Source of the DNA: an uncultured Alphaproteobacteria bacterium
Lineage (GTDB): Bacteria; Pseudomonadota; Alphaproteobacteria; Micavibrionales; UBA1664
DNA length: 64,000 nucleotides
Assembly (NCBI GenBank): GCA_943789475.1
Contig: CALSUG010000003.1
Span: forward strand, 124,001 to 188,000
Direction: 5' to 3'
A program made the position numbers and the translations under genes. Below are positions 26,816 to 36,522 of this stretch, in pieces (position 1 is the stretch's first letter; each line of letters starts with the position of its first letter). Below the pieces are notes generated by a model that was given only the letters and a program-made list of their open reading frames with translations, searched no databases and had not been told where the DNA came from.

Positions 26816-29032
26816 ATGAAACGCGCACTCACATCAAAATGGACACAAATTATTTTGATGGTTGGGCTTGTTTTCACACTCGCAATTTCTAGTTTTTCAA
26901 ATTTTCAAGTTAAAGACAGATTAAAATTTATTGCCTTTGATACACTTAACAAAATACATCCTCGCGAACGTACCGATGATATCATCATTGTTGATATAGA
27001 TGAGGAAACACTTAATCGTCTTGGTCAATGGCCAATGCCACGTAATATTTTGGCCGACATGATAACCGCCATGAAAAAATTTGGTACAAAGGCCACAGTA
27101 TTCGATATGGTTTTTGCCGAAGAAGACAGGTCATCCCCTCACTTGTTAAGTAAAAATTCTAATTTAACTTTGCCCGATGATTTACCCAATTATGATGCAA
27201 TTTTTGGAGACACGATTAAAAATACAAAAAACATCGTGACCGGATTTGTTGTCGCACGCGCAAAAGAAACACGCCGCCCACCACATATTGCAAGCCCAAT
27301 ACGTATTAAAAAAAATGACAAAACAAACCTTATAAAATCAACCCTACCTTTAAAAGGTGTCGCAACAAATTTACCCATTATAACAAAAAATGTTGCAGGG
27401 AATGGTTTGTTTTTGGCGACCCCTTCGGTTGATGGAATTATTCGTGAAATACCACTTCTCATTAATTTTAATAAAACTCTATATCCTACATTGTCATTAG
27501 AAGGATTACGCGTTGCCCATAACCGCAAAGAATTTCTCAAAGTTTTACCAAATAAAAAAGGAGACAGTGAATACCACATTCATATCGGAGAAAGTGGATT
27601 ATCCCTTCCTATCGAACGAAACGGAAAATTTTTAATTAAATATCGTGAAATGAATCGTGCCCACGATTATTTATCAATGTACAAAATCTTTGACCCAAAA
27701 TTCAAAGATGAAGTTCACAAAAAATTAAACGGTCGAATCGCTTTCATAGGGACAAGCGCCGAAGGGTTAAAAGATATTCGATCAACACCATTAAATATTT
27801 TTGTACCTGGAGTTGAGATTCACGCAAACGTCACAGAACAAATTTTACAACAAGATTTCCTCTATCGTTACGATATCATCGCACAACAAGTTGAGGCATT
27901 ATTCATTCTTGTATTTGGTTTAGCTCTTGTCATTTGTTCATTATTCATAGGGGCTGTTTTATTAACCAGTATATCAACACTGGCATTCTTTGTGGCCTTT
28001 GGTGCATCTTACTATGCCTACATGACGCACGACATGTTGTTTGATCCAATCACACCATCATTAGCTATTTTAGTTATTTTTATCGCCACAACTATATTTA
28101 ATTACATCCGTTCCGAGTCAATGGCGAAAGAAATACGTGGCGCGTTCGGCCTGTACATTTCTCCTGATTTTATGGAAGAATTAACGGACAATCCTGACAA
28201 ATTAAAGCTAGGTGGAGAAATGAGAGAGCTTAGCGTTCTATTCACCGACATTCGTAATTTCACAACCATTTCTGAAAGCATGACACCCGAAGAATTAATT
28301 AATACGATGAATGACTTCCTGACCCCAATGTCAGATGAGGTGATGAACCATCGCGGAACAATCGATAAATATATGGGTGATGCCATGATGGCATTTTGGA
28401 ACGCACCATTAGATGATGAGGATCATGCAAAACATGCCGTACAGGCAGCATTAAAAATGAAATCATCTCTTATTCCCGTGAACAAAGCACTGGCGGAAAA
28501 GGCAAAAAAAGAAGGGCGAGAGCCGCTAGTCTTAGCCGCAGGCATGGGCATTAATACGGGTCTATGTTCCGTGGGCAACATGGGATCAAAACAACGATTT
28601 GCGTATTCTGCACTCGGTGATGCCGTCAACCTTGCCTCACGGTTAGAAGGACAAACAAAATCATATGGACTAGAATTATTGGTCGGTGAAGAAACAGTCG
28701 GGAAAATCAAGAAATTCGCGAACGTTGAAATTGACAAAATTCAAGTTAAAGGAAAAACAAAGCCTGTTCGTATCTTTACTGTATTAGGTAATGAAGATAT
28801 AGGACAAAAAACATCATTCCGTAAATTCAAAATCGCACACAAGCGTTTTATTCGTGATTATCGCGCACAACGGTTCGAAGATGCGGCTATTAAATTGCAA
28901 AATTTGATGATCAACAAATATGCCACGGATTTAAAAATCTATTACACAATCATGATGGATCGCATGGAAGATTTTCAAAAAAATACACCATCCCACGATT
29001 GGGATGGCGTTTACGTTGCCACATCAAAATAA
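26816..29032 (+). CDS. CHASE2-domain adenylate cyclase (class III)
   Basis: 738 residues. One membrane segment near the N-terminus, a periplasmic CHASE2 domain (about 45-345, with DDIIIVDIDEETLNRLGQWP and the conserved GKIAFIGTSAEG-like block GRIAFIGTSAEGLKD), three membrane segments (about 360-430), then a class III cyclase domain (about 465-650). Metal-binding aspartates are in LFTDIRNF and the GDAMMAFWNAP block; SALGDAVNLASRLEG is the conserved third motif. It starts 11 bases after the adaptor gene, so it is probably in the type I secretion operon. Product is most likely cAMP; the residues setting ATP versus GTP choice were not modelled. Three CNB proteins nearby are candidate receptors. 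Confidence 0.9.
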   Translation: MKRALTSKWTQIILMVGLVFTLAISSFSNFQVKDRLKFIAFDTLNKIHPRERTDDIIIVDIDEETLNRLGQWPMPRNILADMITAMKKFGTKATVFDMVFAEEDRSSPHLLSKNSNLTLPDDLPNYDAIFGDTIKNTKNIVTGFVVARAKETRRPPHIASPIRIKKNDKTNLIKSTLPLKGVATNLPIITKNVAGNGLFLATPSVDGIIREIPLLINFNKTLYPTLSLEGLRVAHNRKEFLKVLPNKKGDSEYHIHIGESGLSLPIERNGKFLIKYREMNRAHDYLSMYKIFDPKFKDEVHKKLNGRIAFIGTSAEGLKDIRSTPLNIFVPGVEIHANVTEQILQQDFLYRYDIIAQQVEALFILVFGLALVICSLFIGAVLLTSISTLAFFVAFGASYYAYMTHDMLFDPITPSLAILVIFIATTIFNYIRSESMAKEIRGAFGLYISPDFMEELTDNPDKLKLGGEMRELSVLFTDIRNFTTISESMTPEELINTMNDFLTPMSDEVMNHRGTIDKYMGDAMMAFWNAPLDDEDHAKHAVQAALKMKSSLIPVNKALAEKAKKEGREPLVLAAGMGINTGLCSVGNMGSKQRFAYSALGDAVNLASRLEGQTKSYGLELLVGEETVGKIKKFANVEIDKIQVKGKTKPVRIFTVLGNEDIGQKTSFRKFKIAHKRFIRDYRAQRFEDAAIKLQNLMINKYATDLKIYYTIMMDRMEDFQKNTPSHDWDGVYVATSK

Positions 29033-29043
29033 ATTTTTATTGT

Positions 29044-31857
29044 TTAAACAATACCACCTGTTGATGCACCTTCGATATTAGCTTCAATCAGGACACTTCC
29101 TAAAGTCGCATGAGAATATTCAACAAATGTTTCGTCACCTCGAGCAACTGTTCCTGCTTCTTTTGTAAAACCATGGTTCGTTAAATTGACATCCGATCCT
29201 TCGTGATTAAAGTACAAACCATTTTTGGAATCCGGTCCTCCAAGAGTGTCATTACCAGGCCCCATTGCAAATCTAATTTCACCACTATCTGATGTTCTCA
29301 AAAGATCTTTCAAATCCTGCAGATTTAATTTCAATTCGTCGTAACTATCAACAAACCTAATTTCTTCAATAGATTTTAAATCAGCACTATTACCAGAAGC
29401 GTTAGATACAGTGCTCGTAAAATCAAACGTTTGCATCCCTAAGCCACCTTTCAGTTTTATCATATCATAGCCGCCTCCACCCTTGATAAATTTAAAGTCA
29501 TCGTCACCAAGGATCATTGTGTTATTCGCACCATCGCCAAATACAATATCATTATTAGATGACAGTGTATCTACACCCGTTCCAGTCACGTGTTCTACAT
29601 CACCTGCAAAAACAATGATATTCTTAAAATCTGTGTTTCCACCGCCATCGTTCAAATTAACACCAATATTAAATGTATCTGACGTAATTGACGATGTTCC
29701 TGATACATTGCTTGATCCACCGTCTGAGCTGATCGTATAATTACCACCATCATCATATATTGCGTATCCTGATTTTAATTTTAACGCAACATGAGCACCA
29801 TCATCAATAATTTCAAAAAATTCATTGGTCCCACCTACTTTAAACAGATTGCCAGCAAGATTAAAATCACCTGCATTAAAAACATCGCCATCAGGATCGT
29901 TAGTATGAAGCCTTGTAATAACAGCCCCATCTACACCAAATGGAACTACACCATCGATATCACCTGTTACACTAAATCTATCTTCCAACACACTATGAAT
30001 TGTGGGATTTTCATTCACATCATCTACACCAATTGTAACCGTTTTCGTGTATGTATTACCGTTTCCGTCATTAACCTCAATATCCAAGTCATATGACGAG
30101 GTTATTTCAAAATTTAATGCACCTGCAACATGAATCTCATCCCCTGATATTGAAAATTTTCCAGCGGCATTACCACCCGTGATTGAATATGTGTATGTTC
30201 CAGCAGCATCAGCATCCGCAGCAGACAAAACACCAACAACTGTACTCGCCGATGAATTCTCAGCCACGTTACTATTCGTTAAATTGATATTTGTTGGTGA
30301 TTCATCATTAATATCATCAATGGATACACTAACCGTATAATTTGAATACGCGTTTGCACCATCTGTCTGTGTAATTTCGACAGAAATACTTGTTTCTGTT
30401 TCATAATCAAATTGAGCACCACTAACAGCAACTAATTTTAAAACACCGCCGACTTCACGAACTTCAAAACGAGAATCATTTGTTGAAAATGATGTGTGAT
30501 GTGAAACGTTATCATCAACTTCCGAAAAAGTAAGATTTGCAATTTCCGTATCACTAGCCAACCCTGAAGCTTCATCATTTTCACTAATACTCGCTAAGAT
30601 TACTGTATCGCCTGTAATTTCTGCAGACTCATTTGTATCTTTCACCTCTATATTATACGATTTCGCCGTCACTTCACCCGTATCATTATTCACTGCACGC
30701 ACGCGAACCTCATGTGTATCATTCGCTTCTGCATTACCAGAATTTGTACCAACAAATGAAACAACACCTGTTGTTGAATCAATAACAAATTTTCCACCTG
30801 CATCATTGGTAAGACTATACGTCACATTTTCTGCACCACTGCTCAACGCCATTTGTCCAATAACAACACTAACGGACGAACCATCTACGTTCTCATCCAA
30901 ATCCACTTTATTATTTACAACTAATGAATCAGGTTTCGTTAAAACTGAGATATCTGCTTGTTCATTTTCTTTGTCTGCCTCTTCACGATTGGCCATTTTT
31001 TTTGCTCGCTTTGCCTTTGCACGATGAGCACGAGCTTCTTTAACAACTTCCCCCTGACCGTCTGAATTTTCTAAATTTAATTCTTGAGCAACCTGAGCCT
31101 CTTTTACCTCTTCTAAAAGCGCTTCTTCGGCAGTTTCATCAACAACCTCCTCTGCGCTTGCCTCTTTATCTTCCACTTGATCTTCTGCCGCATTTTCAGC
31201 AGCATCTTTTTTATCCTCTGTTGTTACCTTAGATTGATCCTGTTTAATTTGATCATCAAAAGATGAAAATAAAGATGAACTTACAGATTTAACTCCACTA
31301 TAATCATTTGCAACACGTGAAACATCCAATGTTTTTGGCTCACTTGGCGCAATCTCACGTGATGATAATAGCACCGTATCAAATTGATTCGTTAACAATC
31401 GTTCGCCACCATCGTTACGCACAACAATGGCCCCCTCTAATACAGAGACCTGACTTTCACCACCTGGAACAATTTTACCACCAATAATAGTACCGCGAAT
31501 ACCAATTGATCCAACAGGTGTGTCAATTTCAACACTATCTGGGTTCTCACGACCAATTAAACCCGATGTATACATGAACACACCACGAACAACTGAAAAA
31601 TCCTGATCGCCAGATTCTGACGCAGGATCAAAAACAAATTCATCAATAGAAATACGAGCATCTTCAGAAACGGCAAACGAACTATCATCAACAAAACCAA
31701 TATTTACGGCACCATCACCTTCGGTTTCCACAATATCACCAATATAAACCTCCGCCCCCAGTGTGATTGGTTCTTCACTACCGTCCGTACGAATAATTTT
31801 GGCAATACCTGTGATTTCGGTAACTTCACCGATTTGATCTGGATTTGTATAAGTCAT
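29044..31857 (-). CDS. FecR-domain / cadherin-like repeat surface protein, probable type I substrate
   Basis: 937 residues, no signal peptide. Residues about 5-150 form a FecR-like domain (GDIVETEGDGAVNIGFVDDSS; TPVGSIGIRGTIIGG). A long charged, Glu/Lys/Ala-rich linker follows (about 190-305). Three cadherin-like repeats lie at about 310-640 (LDENVDG; YETETSISVEITQTDG; VAENSSASTVVGVLSAADAD), and the C-terminus has a degenerate RTX-like segment (VFGDGANNTMILGDDD; MGPGNDTLGG). Such proteins are exported by LapBCE-type systems. The gene converges on the cyclase gene of that operon with an 11-base gap, and AGGGGA precedes its ATG. Adhesin function is inferred. Confidence 0.83.
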   Translation of the reverse strand: MTYTNPDQIGEVTEITGIAKIIRTDGSEEPITLGAEVYIGDIVETEGDGAVNIGFVDDSSFAVSEDARISIDEFVFDPASESGDQDFSVVRGVFMYTSGLIGRENPDSVEIDTPVGSIGIRGTIIGGKIVPGGESQVSVLEGAIVVRNDGGERLLTNQFDTVLLSSREIAPSEPKTLDVSRVANDYSGVKSVSSSLFSSFDDQIKQDQSKVTTEDKKDAAENAAEDQVEDKEASAEEVVDETAEEALLEEVKEAQVAQELNLENSDGQGEVVKEARAHRAKAKRAKKMANREEADKENEQADISVLTKPDSLVVNNKVDLDENVDGSSVSVVIGQMALSSGAENVTYSLTNDAGGKFVIDSTTGVVSFVGTNSGNAEANDTHEVRVRAVNNDTGEVTAKSYNIEVKDTNESAEITGDTVILASISENDEASGLASDTEIANLTFSEVDDNVSHHTSFSTNDSRFEVREVGGVLKLVAVSGAQFDYETETSISVEITQTDGANAYSNYTVSVSIDDINDESPTNINLTNSNVAENSSASTVVGVLSAADADAAGTYTYSITGGNAAGKFSISGDEIHVAGALNFEITSSYDLDIEVNDGNGNTYTKTVTIGVDDVNENPTIHSVLEDRFSVTGDIDGVVPFGVDGAVITRLHTNDPDGDVFNAGDFNLAGNLFKVGGTNEFFEIIDDGAHVALKLKSGYAIYDDGGNYTISSDGGSSNVSGTSSITSDTFNIGVNLNDGGGNTDFKNIIVFAGDVEHVTGTGVDTLSSNNDIVFGDGANNTMILGDDDFKFIKGGGGYDMIKLKGGLGMQTFDFTSTVSNASGNSADLKSIEEIRFVDSYDELKLNLQDLKDLLRTSDSGEIRFAMGPGNDTLGGPDSKNGLYFNHEGSDVNLTNHGFTKEAGTVARGDETFVEYSHATLGSVLIEANIEGASTGGIV

Positions 31858-31995
31858 GGTTCTGTATCCCCTAAGTATATTTCATTTTCAGCCCATTACA
31901 CGAACATGCGTAATGCCGATTTATACGTCTTATACTTTCATAGAATACACATGAAATATTAATAACCCGTTACCAATATTTCGAATTTTAAATAA
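31858..31995 (-). promoter_or_regulatory. Upstream region of the FecR/cadherin gene
   Basis: 138 AT-rich bases hold the promoter of the FecR/cadherin gene and the 3' flank of the CNB-EAL gene, both on the minus strand. TATAAG and TATAAA hexamers occur on the minus strand near 31930, without a good -35. No terminator is seen for the upstream sequence. Confidence 0.25.
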
Positions 31996-33192
31996 TTAAT
32001 GGTGCAATAGCCATTCTGTAAGCTTATCCTCAGGTTGAGGTTTAGAATATTTATATCCTTGTGCCATTTCACAATCGGATTCGAGTAAAAGTTCTTCTTC
32101 TCTGTTTTCTTCAATTCCTTCGGCAACAAGCGACATATTTAAACTTTTTGCCAAATTAATAATACCCTTGACTAAATTAAGGGCACTTTCATCTTTTGTC
32201 ATTTGGACAACAAAACTGCGATCAATTTTCAAAGTATCAATCGGGTAATGATGCAAATAAGAAAGAGATGAATAACCCGTTCCAAAATCATCGATCGCAA
32301 TTTTAAATCCTGCGTCACGACATGCCTGCAGCATGCTTCGCACCTTTTCAGGATTATTCATCAACAATCGCTCCGTCATTTCAATTTTAATATCAGATGG
32401 CTTGACTTGTGTTCTTTCACACACGGCCAATAACTTTGTTAAAAACTCAGGGTGCAACATATCAATCGCTGTAAAATTGACACTCATAAAAGCATTTTGA
32501 TCAATATGAGGATTTGCTTTTTTCATACGGTGCAACGCATTTGCAGCTTCTTCCACTGCCCAATCTGATGCTTCGACAATTAACCCGCTATCCTCAGCAA
32601 TTGGAATAAACAAATTTGGAGGCATGAATCCTTTTTCAGGATGTATCCAACGCATTAAGGCTTCGAACCCTTTAATCTCTTTCGTTTCAAGATCTATTAT
32701 CGGTTGGTAATATAACATCAATTCATCATTATGAATTGCGTGTTTAAATTCGTTTGCCGTTTTTAAATGGCCTATCGCTTTACCACTCTGTGTAATTTGC
32801 TTCTCATGCGCCTCTGTCGAATCAGGGTTATCACTTTCACCAAAAACATTAACTCTTGTAATTGTGTCGCGATATCGACCTAAAATAACCTTCGTAACAA
32901 TTTTCATGATCGGATCGGATGATTCCAGCCGATGTTGAAAATCTTGCTCTGTAATTTTTATAACAGTACAGTCTTTAATCGCACGCACACTTGCGGTTCT
33001 GCGTTTTCTATCCACCAAGGCCATTTCACCAATAATTGCTCCGGCACCTCTTGTCGCAAGGATTTGTGTCGATCCATCGGGATGATTAATAAAAATCTCA
33101 ACGGATCCATCATCAATGATGTAAGCACAATCACCAATTGTGCCTTGCTCCATAATCATTTCACCGCTATTAAATTTTATAGTTTTCGTCAT
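31996..33192 (-). CDS. Cyclic-nucleotide-binding domain fused to EAL phosphodiesterase
   Basis: 398 residues. Residues about 1-120 form a CNB domain (IDDGSVEIFINHPDG; GAIIGEMALVDRKRRTASVRAI, where GEMAL and RTAS form the phosphate-binding cassette). Residues about 150-395 are an EAL domain with EAL itself (GFEALMRW), the catalytic Asn (SVNFT), IEMTE, DDFGTGYSS, the lysine in LKIDRSF, VAEGIE and QGYKYSKP. All metal and catalytic residues look intact, so c-di-GMP hydrolysis is expected, controlled by a cyclic nucleotide. No membrane segment. A paralogue with the same layout lies at 54.4-55.6 kb. Confidence 0.92.
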   Translation of the reverse strand: MTKTIKFNSGEMIMEQGTIGDCAYIIDDGSVEIFINHPDGSTQILATRGAGAIIGEMALVDRKRRTASVRAIKDCTVIKITEQDFQHRLESSDPIMKIVTKVILGRYRDTITRVNVFGESDNPDSTEAHEKQITQSGKAIGHLKTANEFKHAIHNDELMLYYQPIIDLETKEIKGFEALMRWIHPEKGFMPPNLFIPIAEDSGLIVEASDWAVEEAANALHRMKKANPHIDQNAFMSVNFTAIDMLHPEFLTKLLAVCERTQVKPSDIKIEMTERLLMNNPEKVRSMLQACRDAGFKIAIDDFGTGYSSLSYLHHYPIDTLKIDRSFVVQMTKDESALNLVKGIINLAKSLNMSLVAEGIEENREEELLLESDCEMAQGYKYSKPQPEDKLTEWLLHH

Positions 33193-33243
33193 AGCCCCTA
33201 TTATTCCTCATTCACATTAAAGCATCAATTGGTTAACTAACTA

Positions 33244-33272
33244 TTGACAGGAATGTTATTAATCCGTTAAAA
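33244..33272 (+). promoter_or_regulatory. Promoter for rpmJ
   Basis: TTGACA (33244-33249), a perfect -35, is followed after exactly 17 bases by TTAAAA (33267-33272). Transcription would start about 25 bases before the rpmJ ATG. The -10 box is imperfect. Confidence 0.5.
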
Positions 33273-33302
33273 GCAGAGCAGAATTAATTAAGGATAAGAG
33301 TT

Positions 33303-33428
33303 ATGAAAGTTGTAAATTCATTAAAAAGTTTAAAAACACGTGGACGTTCATGTAAAGTTGTTCGTCGTAAAGGACGTGTTTACGTGATTGATCCTAACAA
33401 TCCACGTAACAAAGCTCGTCAAGGGTAA
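33303..33428 (+). CDS. rpmJ: 50S ribosomal protein L36
   Basis: 41 residues: [14 protein letters not shown] at the start and [10 protein letters not shown] at the end match L36. It lacks the CxxC...C...H zinc site of the C+ form and has a single cysteine, the C- form typical of Alphaproteobacteria. AAGGA lies about 9 bases before the ATG. It stands alone, as rpmJ commonly does in this class. Confidence 0.95.
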   Translation: MKVVNSLKSLKTRGRSCKVVRRKGRVYVIDPNNPRNKARQG

Positions 33429-33463
33429 TTGACAACCTCGTATAAATATCAGAACATTTTTCC

Positions 33464-33808
33464 ATGAAACAAGTTACTGATTGTCAAATATTAACTGATG
33501 GACAAGTTGTCTTTAGAGAAGGGCAACCTGCATCCATAGTTTACCTTATCGCTCATGGTGAAATTGAATTACTTAAAGTCGGTGAGAACAATAAAATAGA
33601 ATCCATATCAACATCGATAGCCGGCGATTTCATCGGTGTAAAAGGACTTGTTGACGCAAAAAATTATACAGCGACAGCAAAGGTTAAGGGCGCAGCCACC
33701 ATAATTCCAATTGCCCGTGAAAAAATTGACCACGAACTCAGTAAACTTGATAAATTAACATTGAACATCATAAGTTCAACAATAAAAAAATCAGATACAA
33801 TCGCGTAA
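33464..33808 (+). CDS. Stand-alone cyclic-nucleotide-binding domain protein
   Basis: 114 residues that are almost wholly one CNB beta-roll (LTDGQVVFREGQPASIVYLIAHGEIELLKVGENNK, with GDFIGVKGLVDAKNYTATAKV). The phosphate-binding cassette is altered: the usual GE-(6-8)-RxA is read as GVKGLVDAKNYTATA, lacking the arginine, so cyclic nucleotide binding is doubtful. No output domain follows. It lies between rpmJ and mreB in the same direction. It might be a regulatory subunit or adaptor; the partner is unknown. Confidence 0.75.
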   Translation: MKQVTDCQILTDGQVVFREGQPASIVYLIAHGEIELLKVGENNKIESISTSIAGDFIGVKGLVDAKNYTATAKVKGAATIIPIAREKIDHELSKLDKLTLNIISSTIKKSDTIA

Positions 33809-33864
33809 AATTATCTGTATTTTTTCGTGTGTAATTCCTTTTTTACACTTTCCACCCACATTGA

Positions 33865-34953
<1,089 letters not shown>

Positions 34954-35045
34954 AAACATAACCTTGCCCAAATCAAACAAACGTTTTATCATGAGATTCG
35001 TACAAGCCTATTGAATAAATCTTAATATTTCTTTAATGCTATAAA

Positions 35046-35057
35046 TTGTACGTACAA
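35046..35057. promoter_or_regulatory. Perfect palindrome upstream of mreC
   Basis: TTGTACGTACAA is a perfect 12-base palindrome 36 bases before the mreC start, in the 139-base gap that separates mreC from mreB. A TATAAA-type hexamer directly precedes it. It may be an operator for a separate mreC promoter; no regulator is identified. Confidence 0.35.
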
Positions 35058-35092
35058 CAAACCTCATACAATGTGTGAGATAGGGGTTTAAA

Positions 35093-35992
35093 TTGGGAAA
35101 AAGTTCGATTGGATTGGGGTTAACCACCCGTGAAATGTCCATATCAACATGTCAGGATCGTAAGGTTGGAAAAACTGCATCAGTTTTCCTTGCACTATCC
35201 GTCTCCCTTTTAATAACCAACATTATTTCAACCGATTTTTCAAATAAAACAAAACATTTCATTTCTGATTACACATTGGGTATATCCGATGCATTAACAA
35301 CCCCTGTTAATGCCCTATCTGATAAAATTGCTAGGGTTAAAACCATGTGGGAAATACAAGAAACACATGACATGTTATCCCAAGAAAATGAACGTTTGAT
35401 GCAATGGTATCAAACGGCCAATCGTTTGGATGCTGAAAACAAGGCTCTTCGCGAACTATTGAAAATGAAAGATGACAACGCCGTATCGTATAGGGCGGGA
35501 CAAGTTATCGACGATACAAAAACACAATATTCACACACAATTCTTGTTCGCCTTGGTGAAAATGATGGCCTTGAAAAAGGTCGCGGTGTCCTAAGCCATG
35601 AAGGGTTGATTGGTCGCGTTATTGAAACAGGAAGAGAAACATCTCGCGTTCTATTATTAAGTGACGTTAACTCGCGCATCCCAGTGACCATTGATGGCTT
35701 AAGCGATCGTGCCATATTAGCCGGCACAAATAATGGTGACCCTATCTTAGATCACTTACCCGAGACAAATGGAGTGAAACCAGGTCAAAAAATCATAACA
35801 TCTGGTCATGGTGGTATTTTTCCATACGGTGTTCCCGTTGGTGAAACATATTTGACAGACAATAATCAAATTGCCGTTCGTCCATATGCAACTCCTGAAC
35901 GTGCATCGTATGTGCAAGTCGTTGACTATGGCGTTCCAGCAGGATCAACATCACGATCTGTTGCATCGTCATCATTACCCACCCTACGATAA
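35093..35992 (+). CDS. mreC: Rod shape-determining protein MreC
   Basis: 299 residues starting at TTG (35093), chosen because AGGGG lies 6 bases upstream; an ATG at 35135 is possible. One membrane segment (about 27-45), a coiled coil (about 75-115, WEIQETHDMLSQENERLMQW), and the MreC beta domain (LVRLGENDGLEKGRGVLSHEGLIGRV; VKPGQKIITSGHGGIFPYGVPVGE). MreC links MreB/MreD with PBP2 in the periplasm. Confidence 0.94.
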   Translation: MGKSSIGLGLTTREMSISTCQDRKVGKTASVFLALSVSLLITNIISTDFSNKTKHFISDYTLGISDALTTPVNALSDKIARVKTMWEIQETHDMLSQENERLMQWYQTANRLDAENKALRELLKMKDDNAVSYRAGQVIDDTKTQYSHTILVRLGENDGLEKGRGVLSHEGLIGRVIETGRETSRVLLLSDVNSRIPVTIDGLSDRAILAGTNNGDPILDHLPETNGVKPGQKIITSGHGGIFPYGVPVGETYLTDNNQIAVRPYATPERASYVQVVDYGVPAGSTSRSVASSSLPTLR

Positions 35993-36000
35993 GGTAAACA

Positions 36001-36522
36001 ATGTCTTTACTTGATTTAAAGGACAATAAACCATCAAAGGTTAAGGCATTCCCTGCCTATATTATCAACATCGTCATTCTTGTACTTTCAATGCGCTCAC
36101 TTGATTTTTTAGCCATTGAAAATGTTCACAGTATTTTTTTCCTAACACCTCTTTTTTACTGGATCATTCATAAACCCGCCATCACACCATTATGGTTTAT
36201 TTTCCTAAGCGGACTCGCCATTGATTTTGCTATTGATGGATTATTGGGATTGCATGCCTTTTTGTTCGTAACCCTAACAATGATTTTATTTAAAATTCGT
36301 CGCATTATCTTGTCCCAACCTGCATTATATCACTATCTCATGTTTGCTATCATCGTATGTGGGTTTGAAATTATTCGTTGGTGCATGGCAAGTCTTTTAA
36401 CGTGGGAATTGTGGAGTCTTTGGCCATCCCTTCTTGCCATCGTTATTAATATTGTGGCTTATGGACCGATCTTACTTGTCCTTAAAGGGGTGCACCGTGT
36501 AATGTCTGGATATGGTCGATAA
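36001..36522 (+). CDS. mreD: Rod shape-determining membrane protein MreD
   Basis: 173 residues with five hydrophobic segments and the family feature FLSGLAIDFAIDGLLGLHAF. It starts 8 bases after mreC and overlaps the PBP2 start by 11 bases. MreD is the small integral-membrane subunit of the elongasome. Confidence 0.9.
   Translation: MSLLDLKDNKPSKVKAFPAYIINIVILVLSMRSLDFLAIENVHSIFFLTPLFYWIIHKPAITPLWFIFLSGLAIDFAIDGLLGLHAFLFVTLTMILFKIRRIILSQPALYHYLMFAIIVCGFEIIRWCMASLLTWELWSLWPSLLAIVINIVAYGPILLVLKGVHRVMSGYGR

Noticed and set aside
29039-29052. ATTGTTTAAACAAT palindrome as a terminator between the cyclase and FecR genes
   Set aside because: Only five pairs would form around a four-base loop, all but one or two A-T, and it overlaps the stop codon of the FecR gene. 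Not strong enough to list.
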